Part shown: piece after piece, positions 12,376 to 22,915 of the stretch
Numbering within the stretch: position 1 is the first letter of the stretch
Layout of the letters: each line of letters starts with the position of its first letter
Origin: Linnemannia hyalina
Taxonomy: Eukaryota > Mortierellomycota > Mortierellomycetes > Mortierellales > Mortierellaceae
Reading direction: 5' to 3'
NCBI GenBank assembly: GCA_019671135.1
Contig: JAHRHY010000005.1
Coordinates: 2,404,001 to 2,468,000 of the forward strand
DNA length: 64,000 bases
Notes under the pieces: generated by a model
What the model was told of the DNA's origin: nothing
Database searches by the model: none
The model's input: only the letters and a program-made list of their open reading frames with translations
Program-made: the position numbers and the translations under genes

Positions 12376-13056
12376 TCAAACAGAAACAACGCTCTCGTGC
12401 TGATGTTGTCGCCTCAGCTTCTGAGCCTCGAACGCCGCCTTCCGCTCCGAGGACATGGCCAAGATCTCAGGCTTGGTGAGCCCCGCATGGTAGTCGTTCT
12501 CGTATAGGTCCCCCTTCCCCTTGCGACCTCGCTTGCGACGGCCTTTTCCGCTGGGTGGGGTGTACGCCTGGTCTGTCTTCTTCTGTCCAAGAGATGTGCG
12601 TCCATTACCACCTTGGGTCTGTGGGCGGTGAAGGTGGTGGTTATGTTGGGGGATGCGGTAGTAACCGTCGGAGCCGGTGTATCCCTGATCGGTTTGTGCA
12701 TCGTCGTTATCATCCACATCGTTGTAGGCCTGGGAACTATCAAAGCGCCATTCCCAGTCTTTATCATCGTCATACGAGTTATACTTGTCGTAGTAGGATG
12801 GTGTGGATAGCGGGCGACGGGGACAGAGGCGGAGGGCTGCTTGAGCTTTTGCATGTTGGAGGAGACGTTCTCGTTCTCGTTCCAGTTCTTGGCGTTGACG
12901 TTCTTGTTCTGCTTCTTGGCGTTGGCGTTGGCGTTGACGTTCTTGTTCCACTTCTTGGCGTTGGCGTTGGCGTTGACTTTCTTGTTCTGCTTGGCATTGG
13001 CGTTGGTAGCGGCGGAAGCCTTCTGCGGTGGCTGCGACGGTGGCTGCCGAGATTCG

Positions 13057-13091
<35 letters not shown>

Positions 13092-13119
13092 GGTCGTTGT
13101 TGCTGAATATGTTTCCCAT
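12376..13119 (-). CDS. Poly-Gln coiled-coil protein with conserved basic C-terminal module (paralogue 1)
   Basis: Single-exon frame of 247 residues from the ATG at 13119; the frame continues upstream but with low-complexity sequence, so this ATG (M-G-N-I-F-S) is preferred. That start fits the N-myristoylation pattern (Gly2, Ser6). Order of parts: poly-Gln run of about 12 (a TTG repeat on +), a long Arg/Gln/Glu coiled coil built from imperfect R-Q-R-Q-E-x-E-Q-E units, a Tyr/Asp-rich acidic stretch, then a basic R-R-K-R-G-R-K-G-K-G motif followed by a D-Y-H-A-G module. The last 59 residues match the C-terminus of the gene at 24058-25248 motif by motif. I do not recognise the family. The basic motif could be a nuclear signal or a weak AT-hook. 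Confidence 0.7.
13056..13092. repeat. TTG trinucleotide repeat
   Basis: Perfect TTG run on +, encoding the poly-Gln tract of the minus-strand gene; its length is likely to vary between strains. Confidence 0.9.
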
Positions 13120-13984
13120 GATGACAGTGAGGAGGAGAGCGCCTGGGATGAAGGTTGAAGTGAGTGGGAGTGAGTGGGAGTGAGGTGGAGGATGTTGAAC
13201 TGCAAAGGTGAGAGAAAGAAAAGAGAGGTGGATTACAGGGGTTGAGAGGACGCAAGGGTATAGAGGCGCGAGAGCAAGGAGGGGAAAAGCGTGTGATGTA
13301 CTGATGAGAACAGATGTGGGCCTGATGGCGAGCGACGAAAACGAAAAGGTGATACTCGTGTAAGAGTTGGTTGAGGATAAGAAGAAGCTGGCAACAAGAT
13401 GGACCCAATAGCCAAGGTACCATTTTTTTGGGTCCTCAATAGGCGCGCATCCTCGCGCGTGACAAAAGAAAAAAGAAGGGCGCACAGCAAACAAAGAAAC
13501 AAAGCTAGCAAAGGGTGCATGGCACAATCATGCAAAAAAACGAGGAAGAGCTTCTTGCCTTTTTTATCCTTCTTTCAGTTTTTATTTGCTTATGTTGGCG
13601 CATTGAATGTGTGCGTTCAGTCGTTCCGTGTGAGTGTGGGAGTCTGTGTGTCGAAACAGAAGGAAAAGGTATCTGACAAACGAGAAGCTGGTTTCGAGAC
13701 CACAGACATGCTCCCAAAACAAAGAGTCGATTTCCCTAAGCAGTGGCGATGGCATCGCCCTGCTGTTGCTATTGTTGCTGGCGTTAAAGGTGCTTGACCA
13801 CAAAGACAGCTGTATGAAAGTTATAGTGAAAGATATCGGGGGAAAGTGGTGGCGGGAAAGAAATGTAGTTTTATTCAATTTGGCGAAGACATAGTAATCC
13901 CGCCAAGCCACATTTGGATCTCAGCTCGTCATTTAAAAAAGGCTGCTGCTTAAATTGCACCTGCCCTCAACAGTACTCAAACAA
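13120..13984. other. Intergenic / 5' region of poly-Gln gene
   Basis: GA-rich on + (CT-rich on -, the leader of the minus-strand gene) up to about 13,330. No convincing gene is seen in the rest. Confidence 0.5.
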
Positions 13985-14460
13985 ACATATGTCCCTTCCT
14001 CTTACGACCGTTTTTAGACGTCCTTGTCCAGTGGAAGGTGTGTTGGCCTGAGTCCTCGCCAGTCCTGAATCGGCTGTCGTCTTCGATTCCATAGGACCAT
14101 TTCAGTTCGCTTGGTAGTGGAAGATAACTACCATTCTTGCTGACCAATTATAGCCTCACTTCCAGCTTGGTTAGCTTGCTTGCAGTATGAGGGGTCGCCT
14201 GGTGAAAGGTAAGGACGATCCACCCTGTCAAGATCAAGGTCTCCACATGGGCGAGGTGCGCTGCCTGACAGCGCACGATATCATGCCACCGATACCCGTA
14301 CGTCCTGTCAGAAAGTTTCACATACGTCACATTCGGAGAGTGGGACAGAAGCTCTGAGTGGAAGTCCAGACGTGCAGAGTTGGCCTGGATCTCGAGTCGG
14401 ATCAACATAGGAAGCTCCATCTATCCTCGTCCGAGTTGGATCCAACGCATCTCCGTGTCG
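13985..14460 (-). pseudogene. F-box/LRR-like protein remnant
   Basis: Minus-strand coding-like pieces. One frame, 14420-14148, shows leucine-rich spacing (L-x-x-L-x-L, ending L-T-K-L-E-V) typical of the divergent LRR half of fungal F-box-like proteins. A second piece at about 14,130-13,985 in another frame reads K-W-S-Y-G-I-E-D-D and continues to a stop. A stop codon stands directly before the first ATG and no F-box is visible, so this is a 3' fragment with at least one frame break. The family assignment rests on pattern only. Confidence 0.35.
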
Positions 14461-15357
14461 GTTCCTGAAGTTGTGACCGTTATAATGACCAGTGTTTAAC
14501 TGAAGTGCAAAGGCAACATCATCGACCTCGCCCGTGAGAGGTTGAGTTGTTCCTCAATAGTAAAGGAAGTGGCGCGATAAGAGAATGGGGTCAGATGAAT
14601 TTTTCAGCTCAGACAATGGGCCAGCAGATGAAAAGGCATTAGGGGAGGCGGACCAAGGGGAGAAGTACAGAGCAGAGATACTGCTTAACTCTTACGCCTG
14701 GCGTACTCGGTAACTCTGTAGGTGTCGGGAATAGAAGAAAATGCATCAGTTCCCTCTTCTCATTTTTAGATCATACTGCCCCTTGCGTTCGTTTGTGGAT
14801 GTCATTAATGTTTTTCCGAACGAGTACCATTTTGCTGTCTTACAACCAGAACGACAAGCGCCGAATGAAGAACCAAAACACCCATTGCAGATACGATAAA
14901 AAATGAAATCATAAGTTCTGGTGATCTTTGCCATGGAAAATGACGAAGGAAGCAAATTAACGCCGTTGCTGGGTAGAGTGAGAAAGGAGACCAGTCAAAC
15001 CGACGTGCTATTTTCTACCCTTTGCTATTCTTTTTTTGTACTGTACGCCCAATCCTCCATGGTTACCTGGGAGACGTGAAACCTTTTCGTACAAGGGTTA
15101 AAGATTTAAAAGAGCAACGCATATCGGTACTGCAGACATAATGGATTTGGTGGATAGTGGGAGAGTAGAAGATGACGAAGCGCACAACAAAGACGAACCA
15201 TGCACCTTACTTCCATCCGTGCCTATCCTTCATATCATCGCAGCAAGTGACATTGAAAAATTGGGACCATGATAAAGAAGGCTGTATTGAGTTGTTGAGT
15301 CATGTAGGTATCTGCCCTGTACACATCACCATCCTCGACACTTCGCGAAGCAACGGC
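14461..15357. other. Intergenic, no feature recognised
   Basis: No sustained coding frame is seen between the F-box-like remnant and the WD40 pseudogene. Confidence 0.5.
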
Positions 15358-16483
15358 CTACTCGTCCATCTCTTCCCCTGGCTCATCTTCCTCCGACAAT
15401 AGTGAAGCGTCAATGGCACCGCGCTGGGCCAACAACTTGCAGTAGATCGGACTGAGACCGACGGCTCCCTTAAAAGTCAGATCCGTGGCGCACAGCTGGC
15501 TAATGTGAGAGCCCCAGTGCATATGAATCGACACGTCTTCTGCCTCGGTACCCGAAATACGCCACACTCGAACAGACCCATCAGCGGAAACAGTGACAAA
15601 CTCCAAAGGGACCACCGGATTCCATGCAACATTTGTAACGACTTCCAAGCACCTGCTAACCACTGCTACACAGGACCAACTGTCGACCTCGCCTGACTAG
15701 AGGCGCACCGTCTTATCGCGACTGCCAGAGAGGATGCATTTGCCGCAGGGAGAGTAGGCGACGCAGTCCACCGCATCAGTGTGGCCTTCCAGTTTGACAT
15801 CAGGCTCGTCTGACTGAAGGTCCCAGAGAATGACCGAGGAGGCATCAGTACCGAGTACGAGTCGCTGGTCATCTGACGAGTAGTTCATTGAGAGTAGCGT
15901 GTCTGATAGAAACATTTCCTTCAGACATTGGCGAAGGTCTGTCACTCGGGGATCGAAAAGACGAACTAGACATGTGCCCGATGCTAATCCAATGGCAATC
16001 TGATCTCCGATGGAGGAGAACACCACGTACCCTATCGGGCGGTACAGATCGGCCGTGTCACCCACCACTTTGCTTTGATAATCGGTATTATCAAGATCCC
16101 ACAATCGTGTAACCCCGTCCCTGTTGCATGAGACCAACCACCAACCACAACGCGAAAAACTCATATCAACAACTAGGGATTGGGAAGATCCGAGGAGAAC
16201 GCGTTCAACAACTTTAGTTTGGACATTCAACAGCCGAATATTCCCTTGGCTGCAACCGCACACCAATGGCCGTTAAGTGAAATTGCCGCGTCGACATAGA
16301 ATGTGGACAGTGGCGGAATGGGTCTGGAAGCTCCTGCGGAAGAGTGCCAGCGTTGAATGGTGTTGTCGAAACGACCAAAATGTAGTGCACCTCCCAGAGT
16401 CGTCGTGACCTCCGCCCGTCCGAGTATAAAAGGAGATCATGTAGAACCATCCAGAATACCACGTGCAAAGGTAAAAGTCGCAT
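15358..16483 (-). pseudogene. WD40 C-terminal fragment of the NLR-like family
   Basis: Matches the last seven or so WD40 repeats of the three large NLR genes, in reverse orientation. Lesions: at 15697-15699 the conserved V-R-L-W codon is TAG instead of TGG, after which the frame runs on to a normal C-terminus at 15358; near 16,250-16,265 a short deletion breaks the frame inside the N-G-H-W repeat; about 16,380-16,420 joins two non-adjacent repeats. No pentapeptide or NACHT part is present upstream. The C-terminus ends in an acidic tail that the other copies lack. It is a non-functional 5'-truncated copy, although the part from 16266 to 15700 is still open. Confidence 0.8.
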
Positions 16484-16554
16484 CCACTGACCTTGTTTGC
16501 CACCATTTTTTTTGCTCCCACGGTTGGAAAAAGCAAGTGCACGACGTCATGGCT

Positions 16555-16586
<32 letters not shown>

Positions 16587-17314
16587 GACGAAGGCTCTTT
16601 TTATCTCATTTCAACATCGTTCACCACTCTTTGTTATCCCTCTCTCCGTCCATTGTCATTACTTTTCCTCTCCCTCTCCGTCCTTTTTTCATTACTTTCC
16701 TCTCCTCTCTCCCTCTCTCCCTCTCTCTCGAGTTAAAAAGATGTTGAATCTCTTCATTCTTTTGCCCGACGAAAAATAATTCATCTTGCATCCACAAGGA
16801 AAGTACCTCTTGCTTTTTTTAAAGTTTTGTTTGTTCATTCTGTGGGTTGTCTGACCACGGGGTTCAGAGCCGGTCTGTCACCATTTGCATCATAATGATT
16901 TAGAGGTGATGGGTACCATGAATATGGAATGGCTGAAACGCGGGTCGAACTGCATGCGGGCGGAGTGCTATCACTTCACCGCCGCTTAATAACCTCCTGC
17001 TTGCCTAGGCACAAGATGCAGTATCAACGATGGGCCAGGTCTTCAACAAACCAGGCTCGGACGTGTGCTGCCCAACTCTAGCCAGGAAGGTGGAGTCTGG
17101 AGGCATCCTTTCCTCAACGGATAGGATGGCGGTGCTCGCCCCACTGCCCTTGTAGCCCACACCTTCTCTTTTTATTTTTTATTTTTTTATTTTTTATAGG
17201 TGTGGGCGGCCCGCGGGGACACGATACAGAGCAATAACCTTGTGCTCACTCGTCTTTGATAGGAAAGTGTGTCTTTTACTAATTCATATTCTGTAATGTC
17301 TATCATAGCCATAG
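16484..17314. other. Low-complexity intergenic region
   Basis: Holds a T run at about 16,558-16,586 and a CT-rich tract to about 16,730. The T run may be the tail of an old insertion beside the WD40 fragment. Nothing coding is recognised. Confidence 0.5.
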
Positions 17315-17590
17315 CAGACCGATTTTGCCGAACTAGGAGATGTCTTACGGATCTCGCACCGAGGCATCAAATACATCGCTGTCACATCTACTGAGAAGGA
17401 TGAGCCTCCGGGAGGACAGTCCTGTCGGTTTGGGTACCCCAAGGCACCGCGATATGGCCCCACCACGTATGATGCCGACACGAACCGACTCATTTATCAT
17501 CGTGATACAAATGCCGCGCGAGTTACTTCGGTAGTGACGTTCACATCCATATCATTAAGGAGTCGGATGACCTTTATTGGCGTCCAATAG
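17315..17590 (+). pseudogene. Possible Helitron Rep/helicase fragment
   Basis: A 92-codon open stretch without a clear start, bounded by TAG codons. It carries C-R-F-G-Y-P-K followed by P-T-T-Y-D-A-D-T-N-R and L-I-Y-H-R-D, a layout seen in the Helitron-like N-terminal region of rolling-circle Helitron Rep-helicases (C-R-F-G-F-P followed by a variable loop). Neither HUH nor helicase motifs are present, so at best this is a short relic. Confidence 0.4.
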
Positions 17591-17823
17591 CTCTTGCACA
17601 GCTGCCGGAGGCGATCGATCCCACTATATCGCAAACCCCACCCGCCAGCCAAGAAGAGCCTTTTGATCAGGATCTGGAGGAGGAGTATTTCTTGGCAGAG
17701 GAGGATGAGAAGGGGGATGGGAAGGAGGAGGAAGAAGAGAACGTGTTGCAAGTCCTGGAGGAAGTAGAGGAGGAGGAGGAAGAAGTGTTGCAGAGGACCT
17801 TTCATTATCCAAGAAGACAATAG
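17506..17823 (+). pseudogene. Acidic ORF fragment of unknown family
   Basis: 106-codon open frame without an in-frame ATG, overlapping the putative Helitron piece in another frame. It reads I-K-E-S-D-D-L-Y-W-R-P, then a Glu-rich tail (runs of 4-6 Glu) and ends R-R-Q-stop at 17823. The Glu-rich part is low complexity. It is probably a gene 3' end cut off from its front; I do not recognise it. Confidence 0.3.
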
Positions 17824-18976
17824 AAACACAATTTTATTATGCAAGAGTGAAAAAACTACTGTACAAAGAGATGTGTCTAAAAGTTTTATACAGGAGTGGA
17901 GGGAGGATTAGCTATGTACAAGGTTCGGAATGAGTGGGGCAAGGATGGTGAAGTAGGCGTGCTGGTGATGGATATGGACAATTGGATGGGTGTGGGTGTG
18001 AAAAAAGCAAGTAGAAGTGATGCGAAAAACGTACAGAGCACGTAACATCCAGCGAACAAAATAATAATAAATTAGTTCTGGGCTGGATGTGAGTGAGGGT
18101 GTTAGAAAGTGAGGAAGTGAGGGAGAACATGGACAAGAGAGAATGTGTGACATTGCTAGGCAGGGATGTTTCTATTGCAAGATGAGAAAATGGAGCAGTG
18201 TTTTGTTTTAGGATAAGAGTAACTCCAAATAGTTTATTTGTTGAGTTCCCGACAAAACGCTATTAATTTGAGAGGCTGCGCCTGGCTGTTACTATTATTT
18301 TGCTACTAAAATAAGGAACATAACGAATAGGAGGCGGATCAAAAGTCTTTTCAGGAACCAACAATGAGGAACAAAATGTCACTCGACAGACTCAAAGGGT
18401 CAGCTAGACGTCTGATCATTGACCATGGATTATACTTATCACACTTGCCGAACATCACTCAAGGAACCAGAAATACCGACTGACAATCATTCTCTTCACG
18501 TTTTCAGCCTACACCTGTATACCACATCGTGTGTTCGAAAGCTTGCATCTCCCCGTACGTATCGCAAATGCCAGATGCAATTGAACATAATCAAACGATA
18601 GAGCGTGTATTTATGGCGTCAACAAGGGTCTCTTCATCGTCATTTAGTGCGTTTTCGGTGTGTCCCCTTGAAAAATAACTACCGTTCCTGTCAGCGAGTT
18701 TGCCCTGGAGAAAAAAAAACTGACAGTGGAAGGGCCTTCTTGGTGATCGTAAGCGTACCTGGCTTATTACTCTAGCGATTTTTCCATTTGAGCCACCACT
18801 ACCGCCCACTTCGAAGCGTCCTGATATGGAGTTGAGAGATGCATATGCAACAGACGATAGACCTTCTAGAGTCTGAATCCATCTCTTTACTCAAAAACGC
18901 AGGAGCCTCTCGACCTTGCCTTCGAAAGGACAAAAGTCCAGAATCCGAGCGTCATTTTTGCCCAACAGACTCTGTA
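17824..18976. other. Intergenic, no feature recognised
   Basis: GT/GA-rich to about 18,150, then AT-rich. No convincing frame on either strand. Confidence 0.5.
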
Positions 18977-19837
18977 CTAAGACTTCCTCTCCTTGGGCAC
19001 CACACGTGATGAGGCGTCGTCGACTTTCGGCTGGGCATGGGAATACCATGCCACAGCTGCTGCTTGCACCTGCTGTTCTACCCACGCTGCTCGTCGCTCC
19101 TGTTGCTCCAGTTGATTCTCAAAGTAGACCTGACGCTGTTGTTCCACATGCACTGCATACTCCCTCTGCCTCTCCGCCAACGCTGCTTGTTGCCCCTGTT
19201 GATTCTCAAAGTAGACCTGGCGCTGTTGTTCCACACGCACTACATACTCCCTCTGCCTCTCCGCCAACGCTTCTCGTCCCTTCCGTTGCATCTCAAAGTA
19301 GACCTGGCGCTGTGGATCCTTACGCACTGCATACTCCCTCTGCCTCTCCTCCAACGCAGCTCGTTGCTCTTGTTGCTTCTCAACATAAGCCATACGCTCT
19401 CGCGCCATCTTTGCAGCCGCCACTCTCTGTTGTTCGGCCCACACGGCTCGTTGCTGTTGCTGTCTCTCTAAATATTCCTGCCGTTGCTGCTCCATCTTGA
19501 TTGCTGCTTCTCTTTGCTTTTGTGCCCATGCGGATTGTTGTTGTTGTTGTTTTGAAAAGTGAGCAAGACGGTCTTGTATCCACTTTGGCACCGCTGTTGC
19601 TGGCTGCTGTTGGTCAGCCCGAAGTTCTCGTAGCTGCTCCTGTACTTGTACCTGTTCCTGGTGCTCGAGATACCGTGGAGGGGGGTCGGCGTCATGGCGC
19701 GGTTGGTAGCTCTGAGTGACCAACCCTCGAGGCGATTGTTGGTACTCTGCTTCTTGAGTATATCGAAGTGGAGCAGGCTCGGTTTCTCTCTGCTGGCGGT
19801 CTTGGTCCTGCTGCCGCTCCTCCTTCTGGTTATCCAT
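18977..19837 (-). CDS. Gln-rich coiled-coil protein with five 29-residue repeats
   Basis: Intronless frame of 286 residues, ATG at 19837. The first 100 residues are Gln/Arg/Pro-rich and probably disordered. Residues 102-246 are five tandem units of exactly 29 residues, pattern A-x-x-E-x-Q-R-x-(10)-Q-R-Q-x-Y-x-E-x-Q, without Pro except in unit 3. A period of 29 residues equals eight helical turns, so a long straight helix or coiled coil is expected. A short tail ends P-K-E-R-K-S. No catalytic motif or membrane segment is seen. It resembles its minus-strand neighbours in composition (Gln, Arg, Glu, Ala) but shares no clear block with them. Unknown family. Confidence 0.65.
   Translation of the reverse strand: MDNQKEERQQDQDRQQRETEPAPLRYTQEAEYQQSPRGLVTQSYQPRHDADPPPRYLEHQEQVQVQEQLRELRADQQQPATAVPKWIQDRLAHFSKQQQQQSAWAQKQREAAIKMEQQRQEYLERQQQQRAVWAEQQRVAAAKMARERMAYVEKQQEQRAALEERQREYAVRKDPQRQVYFEMQRKGREALAERQREYVVRVEQQRQVYFENQQGQQAALAERQREYAVHVEQQRQVYFENQLEQQERRAAWVEQQVQAAAVAWYSHAQPKVDDASSRVVPKERKS
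19100..19534 (-). repeat. Five 87-bp tandem repeats (29 codons each)
   Basis: In-frame coding minisatellite within the coiled-coil gene. Units 3-5 (promoter-distal) are most alike, units 1 and 2 more diverged. Confidence 0.8.
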
Positions 19838-20261
19838 GCTTATCCTTTGGGGTTGGTTGCTTGTTGTTGCTTTGGCGGTCGACGGACAGACGGAGGTGGA
19901 GGACTAGGAAAGTCGAATGGAGGAAATGTGAGGAAATGTGTGCGAGAGTAAAGGAAAGAAAAGGAAGGGGAGTTTTAAATGGCTCATCAAAGTCGAAATG
20001 CTTCAGCGAGAACAGAGAACGACGACGGTCACATTTGTGGTAACCATTTTTTATTATGCAAATTCGAATGAGTTGTGTGTGTGTGTGTGTGGTGTTGCAA
20101 TTGAAAGGGTCGCTGGTCAACTTAGACCGCCCCTAGAGTCCAGTTACCACGACTTGTTACTGTTATTGATTTTCGTCTCTTTGTAGTATGGTACAGGTCG
20201 TGATGGTGACGTTATTGTTATGTTTGTTATTGCAATGCTCGGTAGATGTCTTGTCCCTCCC
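19838..20261. other. Intergenic; left edge of a tandem duplication
   Basis: From about 20,096 the sequence matches 22,738 onwards (shared GGGTCGCTGGTCAACTTA block), marking the 3' side of the duplicated unit. A short GT repeat lies at about 20,075-20,090. Confidence 0.6.
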
Positions 20262-20672
20262 TCAATCACTGGGTCCCGTTTTAACAACCGCCTTAGTTAC
20301 CCTACTCGGCCTCGCCTCGGCTTGCATCCTCAACAACTCTTCATGCCTCTTCCGCCTCTCCTCTCGTTTCCTCGCCGCAACCAAACTCTCCGCCTTCATT
20401 TGCTCCGTATGCTTTTGAATCCGCCTTTCCTTTGCCTCTGCCGCGACCACAGCCTGTTGCACGAGTTGTGCCGCGTGGTTTACTCGACGCTTTTCACGAA
20501 TTTGCTCTGCTAGGACGCGTTGGCGTTCGAGAAGTTCTCTGTGTTTAACTTGGCGGAGCTCTTTGGCTCGGGCGGCTTGTAGTTTTTGCGTCTTGATGAG
20601 CTCCTTATGTTGCTGTTGGCGTTTCGCGATGCGCTCGAGGCGGGCGGCTGGTGTCCTGCTGACAATCGCCAT
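20262..20672 (-). CDS. Small basic coiled-coil protein, tandem copy 1
   Basis: 136 residues, intronless, ATG at 20672, starting M-A-I-V-S-R-T-P-A-A-R. It is almost entirely an Arg/Lys/Glu/Gln helix with strong positive charge and no Pro from about residue 8 to 118, ending V-K-T-G-P-S-D. The copy at 22916-23329 has the same start, end and charge pattern. Conservation of both termini argues for a real protein. No known domain; an extended helix that could bind RNA or another coiled coil is speculation. The 5' leader in both copies has the same A/C-rich sequence and inverted-strand context. Confidence 0.7.
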   Translation of the reverse strand: MAIVSRTPAARLERIAKRQQQHKELIKTQKLQAARAKELRQVKHRELLERQRVLAEQIREKRRVNHAAQLVQQAVVAAEAKERRIQKHTEQMKAESLVAARKREERRKRHEELLRMQAEARPSRVTKAVVKTGPSD

Positions 20673-21119
20673 TATGCGTGTATGTTGAAGTATGTGTGTT
20701 TTATGTTTGTGTTTCCACGGTCAGAAGAGAAGGAGGATTCGAAGGGGAAAGGCAATGAGCTGGGAGTGGTGTTGAGTAGGGATGAGTGTTTGTGTGTGGG
20801 GAAGTAGAGAGAGGGATGGTAATGAGGAGAGAGAATAAACAGCAGCGAGTAAGCGTGTGAATGGAGGCGTTGCAAGTTGTTGTTGCCGTTGGTAGTGTGG
20901 GGAGAAGTAGATAAGAAAAAAAAGGGGCGACTGACGCCCAAAGAAGTTGACATAAGACAAAGACGACCACCAATTACAGAGGGTTCAAACCAGATGTTCA
21001 ATTACATATATAAATTTTGATGCTGACTTTCTGTGCAACTGTTGATGCTGCTTATGACCTAGTTTGACGTATTGTTCGTGTGGCATCCATGATACGTCGT
21101 GTCTATGCACATCCTCCTT
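20673..21119. other. 5' region of coiled-coil copy 1
   Basis: Homologous to 23,330-23,635 up to about 21,060, where similarity stops; the retroelement remnant follows. Confidence 0.6.
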
Positions 21120-21590
21120 CTATCCTAATAAGTTCAACTTGCTGTGGCCGGAACGGCAGTGACCTTGCCATTCGCTGGACGTGTTCCCAGAATACAAACT
21201 CGAGGCTGGTTGTACCATCTTGACCTGTGATGAAAAGAGCGCGGCGTTATTGTTGCTGTTGGTCAGAACCGTGTTCGTCCCTAAAAAAGAGAAAAAAGAA
21301 AGGAAGTGCCCTATGATGAGAATCACAATTAAAACGGTACAGTCTCCATCTTGAACTTGGGCGTTGAAGAACTGATTGAGTGGTCGAAGGTTCAAGACTA
21401 GTCCTAGGCCGTCGGTCTTCTTGGGGATGGCGGAAACCCTGCTGTAGAATCCTTTGCCGCTGTTGCATTCTTCTGTCACCCTTTTCTGCAGTAAAGATTG
21501 GACCTCTCGATTGAATTGAAGGGAGGCGTAAGGGGGTGGCTTGTTGAAGATCCTCCTGAATCACTTTGTTGACCCATGTTGAGCTTGCCA
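21120..21590 (-). pseudogene. Reverse transcriptase fragment, DIRS/tyrosine-recombinase type
   Basis: Start of an RT domain: G-F-Y-S-R-V-S-A-I-P-K-K, L-N-L-R-P-L-N and, one frame over, K-F-K-M-E-T-V. These are the first conserved RT blocks, and the G-F-Y-S-R and L-R-P-L-N forms are typical of DIRS/Ngaro-like elements. The frame is broken just before the K-F-K-M-E block, and the polymerase core with the catalytic aspartates is absent. It lies downstream of the gag-like frame on the same strand, in the usual gag-RT order. Confidence 0.6.
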
Positions 21591-21620
21591 TGTCTCCATG
21601 CCTCCTGAAATTGGTGAAGA

Positions 21621-22610
21621 CTACTTCAACTGGTGCGTTTTCTCTCCTCCCCCGCTTCCCTGTCCGTCTCCATTTTCTGCAACGCCGGAATTGCTGCCAT
21701 CAGACTTGCGCCCAGTGCTGCCAGAATTGCCGTTCTTACTGCTGCTGCTGCTGCTGCTGTTGTTGTTGTTGTTGTTGTTGTTGCCAGGGCCATGGTCTTT
21801 GTTGTTCTTGGGTTTGCCCTTGGACTTGTCGTTGGAGCTGCCAGACTTGGTCGAGTCGTGTTTGTCCTGATCCTTGTTAGGAGGCTTGTCGTGCTTCTTC
21901 TTGACAGGGAAAACGGGATTGATGGCGTCCAGGGCTGCTTTTCTCTCGGCGACGTCGGCGAGAGTAACCGCAGCAGGTTTGGGCGTAGGGTCTCCCAGAC
22001 CCATTTATTGGTAGAGGATGTTTTGTCGAGACTCGTGTGCTTGAGCTGCGATGTCACCTGCGAGGTATCGGATCGTGCTGGCGAGTGCAACTGCTCGGTC
22101 CTTCCATATATTCTCAGTGTTATCCTTGGCTGCCATGAGAGCGAGGGTGTCCAAAGGGCGCGTGAGATGGGCCAGTCTGGTCTGGATCTTAGCCAATTCC
22201 TTCTCTGCGAATCTCTTGTCGTCATTGAGTCGGAGTCCCTTTTGTTGAACGTCCAGAAGTGGATGGGCGTCGTAGTCCATTCCCTCCATGAAGTGAAAGT
22301 CGGACATGTCGATGAATTTATCAGCAGGGTCGAGCTTGGCTCTGAAGAAGTCCTTCTGGAGGGCAATGACAGGGTAGATAGCTAGGAGTGATTTTGTGGG
22401 GACAATGTAGGTTGGTCGAGGTTTGGTGATAACGAGAGTGGAGTCATCGGTGTGTGTGTTGTTGTGCTTGTTCTGCTCAATAGCTTCGGAAAGTTGATCC
22501 ATCCGTGCCATGATAAGGGCAAGTTGTTCTTGAATAGATTCGTGCGACATAGAGACGGGTCGATCGATAGAGATCCGGGGATGTGTGATTAAAAGAAAGA
22601 TAGAGAGCAA
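21621..22610 (-). pseudogene. Gag-like ORF of a tyrosine-recombinase-type retroelement, one in-frame stop
   Basis: Minus-strand frame 22610-21621 interrupted once by TAA (22005-22007), followed at once by ATG in the same frame. The first 200 residues are helical, with Q-T-R-L-A-H-L-T-R-P-L and D-I-A-A-Q-A-H-E-S-R-Q patterns as in the capsid-like ORF of DIRS/Ngaro elements. The last 125 are Asn/Ser/Lys/Gly low complexity with a CTG/TTG repeat (about 21,738-21,783). The RT fragment follows. No terminal repeats or recombinase are visible. The element sits between the two copies of the tandem coiled-coil gene. Confidence 0.5.
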
Positions 22611-22915
22611 GGTATCTGGAGGTCCCTTTTTTTACAGCAGGCACTCCATTTTTATTTTTATTTCAGGAAAACCATTGTTACATCACCAAAAAGATATAAT
22701 AAAGTGTGCGTTGTGTGTGCGAGCATTGTGCAAATAGGCAATTGAAAGGGTCGCTGGTCAACTTAAACCGCCCCCTAGCGAGAAAGAGTCCAGTTCCCAC
22801 GACTTGTTACTGTTTTTGTTTTCTGTCGCTTTGTAGTATGGTACAGGTGGTGATGGTGTTGTTGTTGTTGTTGTTGTTGTTGTTGTGTTTGCTCGATAGG
22901 TGTCCTGTCCCTCCC
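22611..22915. other. Right boundary of retroelement remnant and left edge of second duplicated unit
   Basis: Poly-T/A tracts, then from about 22,738 the duplicate of 20,096 onwards, including a TTG repeat at about 22,857-22,885. Confidence 0.6.

Noticed and set aside
21566..22385. Plus-strand frames over the gag region, including Cys- and Leu-runs
   Set aside because: Produced by reading the CTG/TTG repeat in other frames; the minus strand has the retroelement-like sequence.
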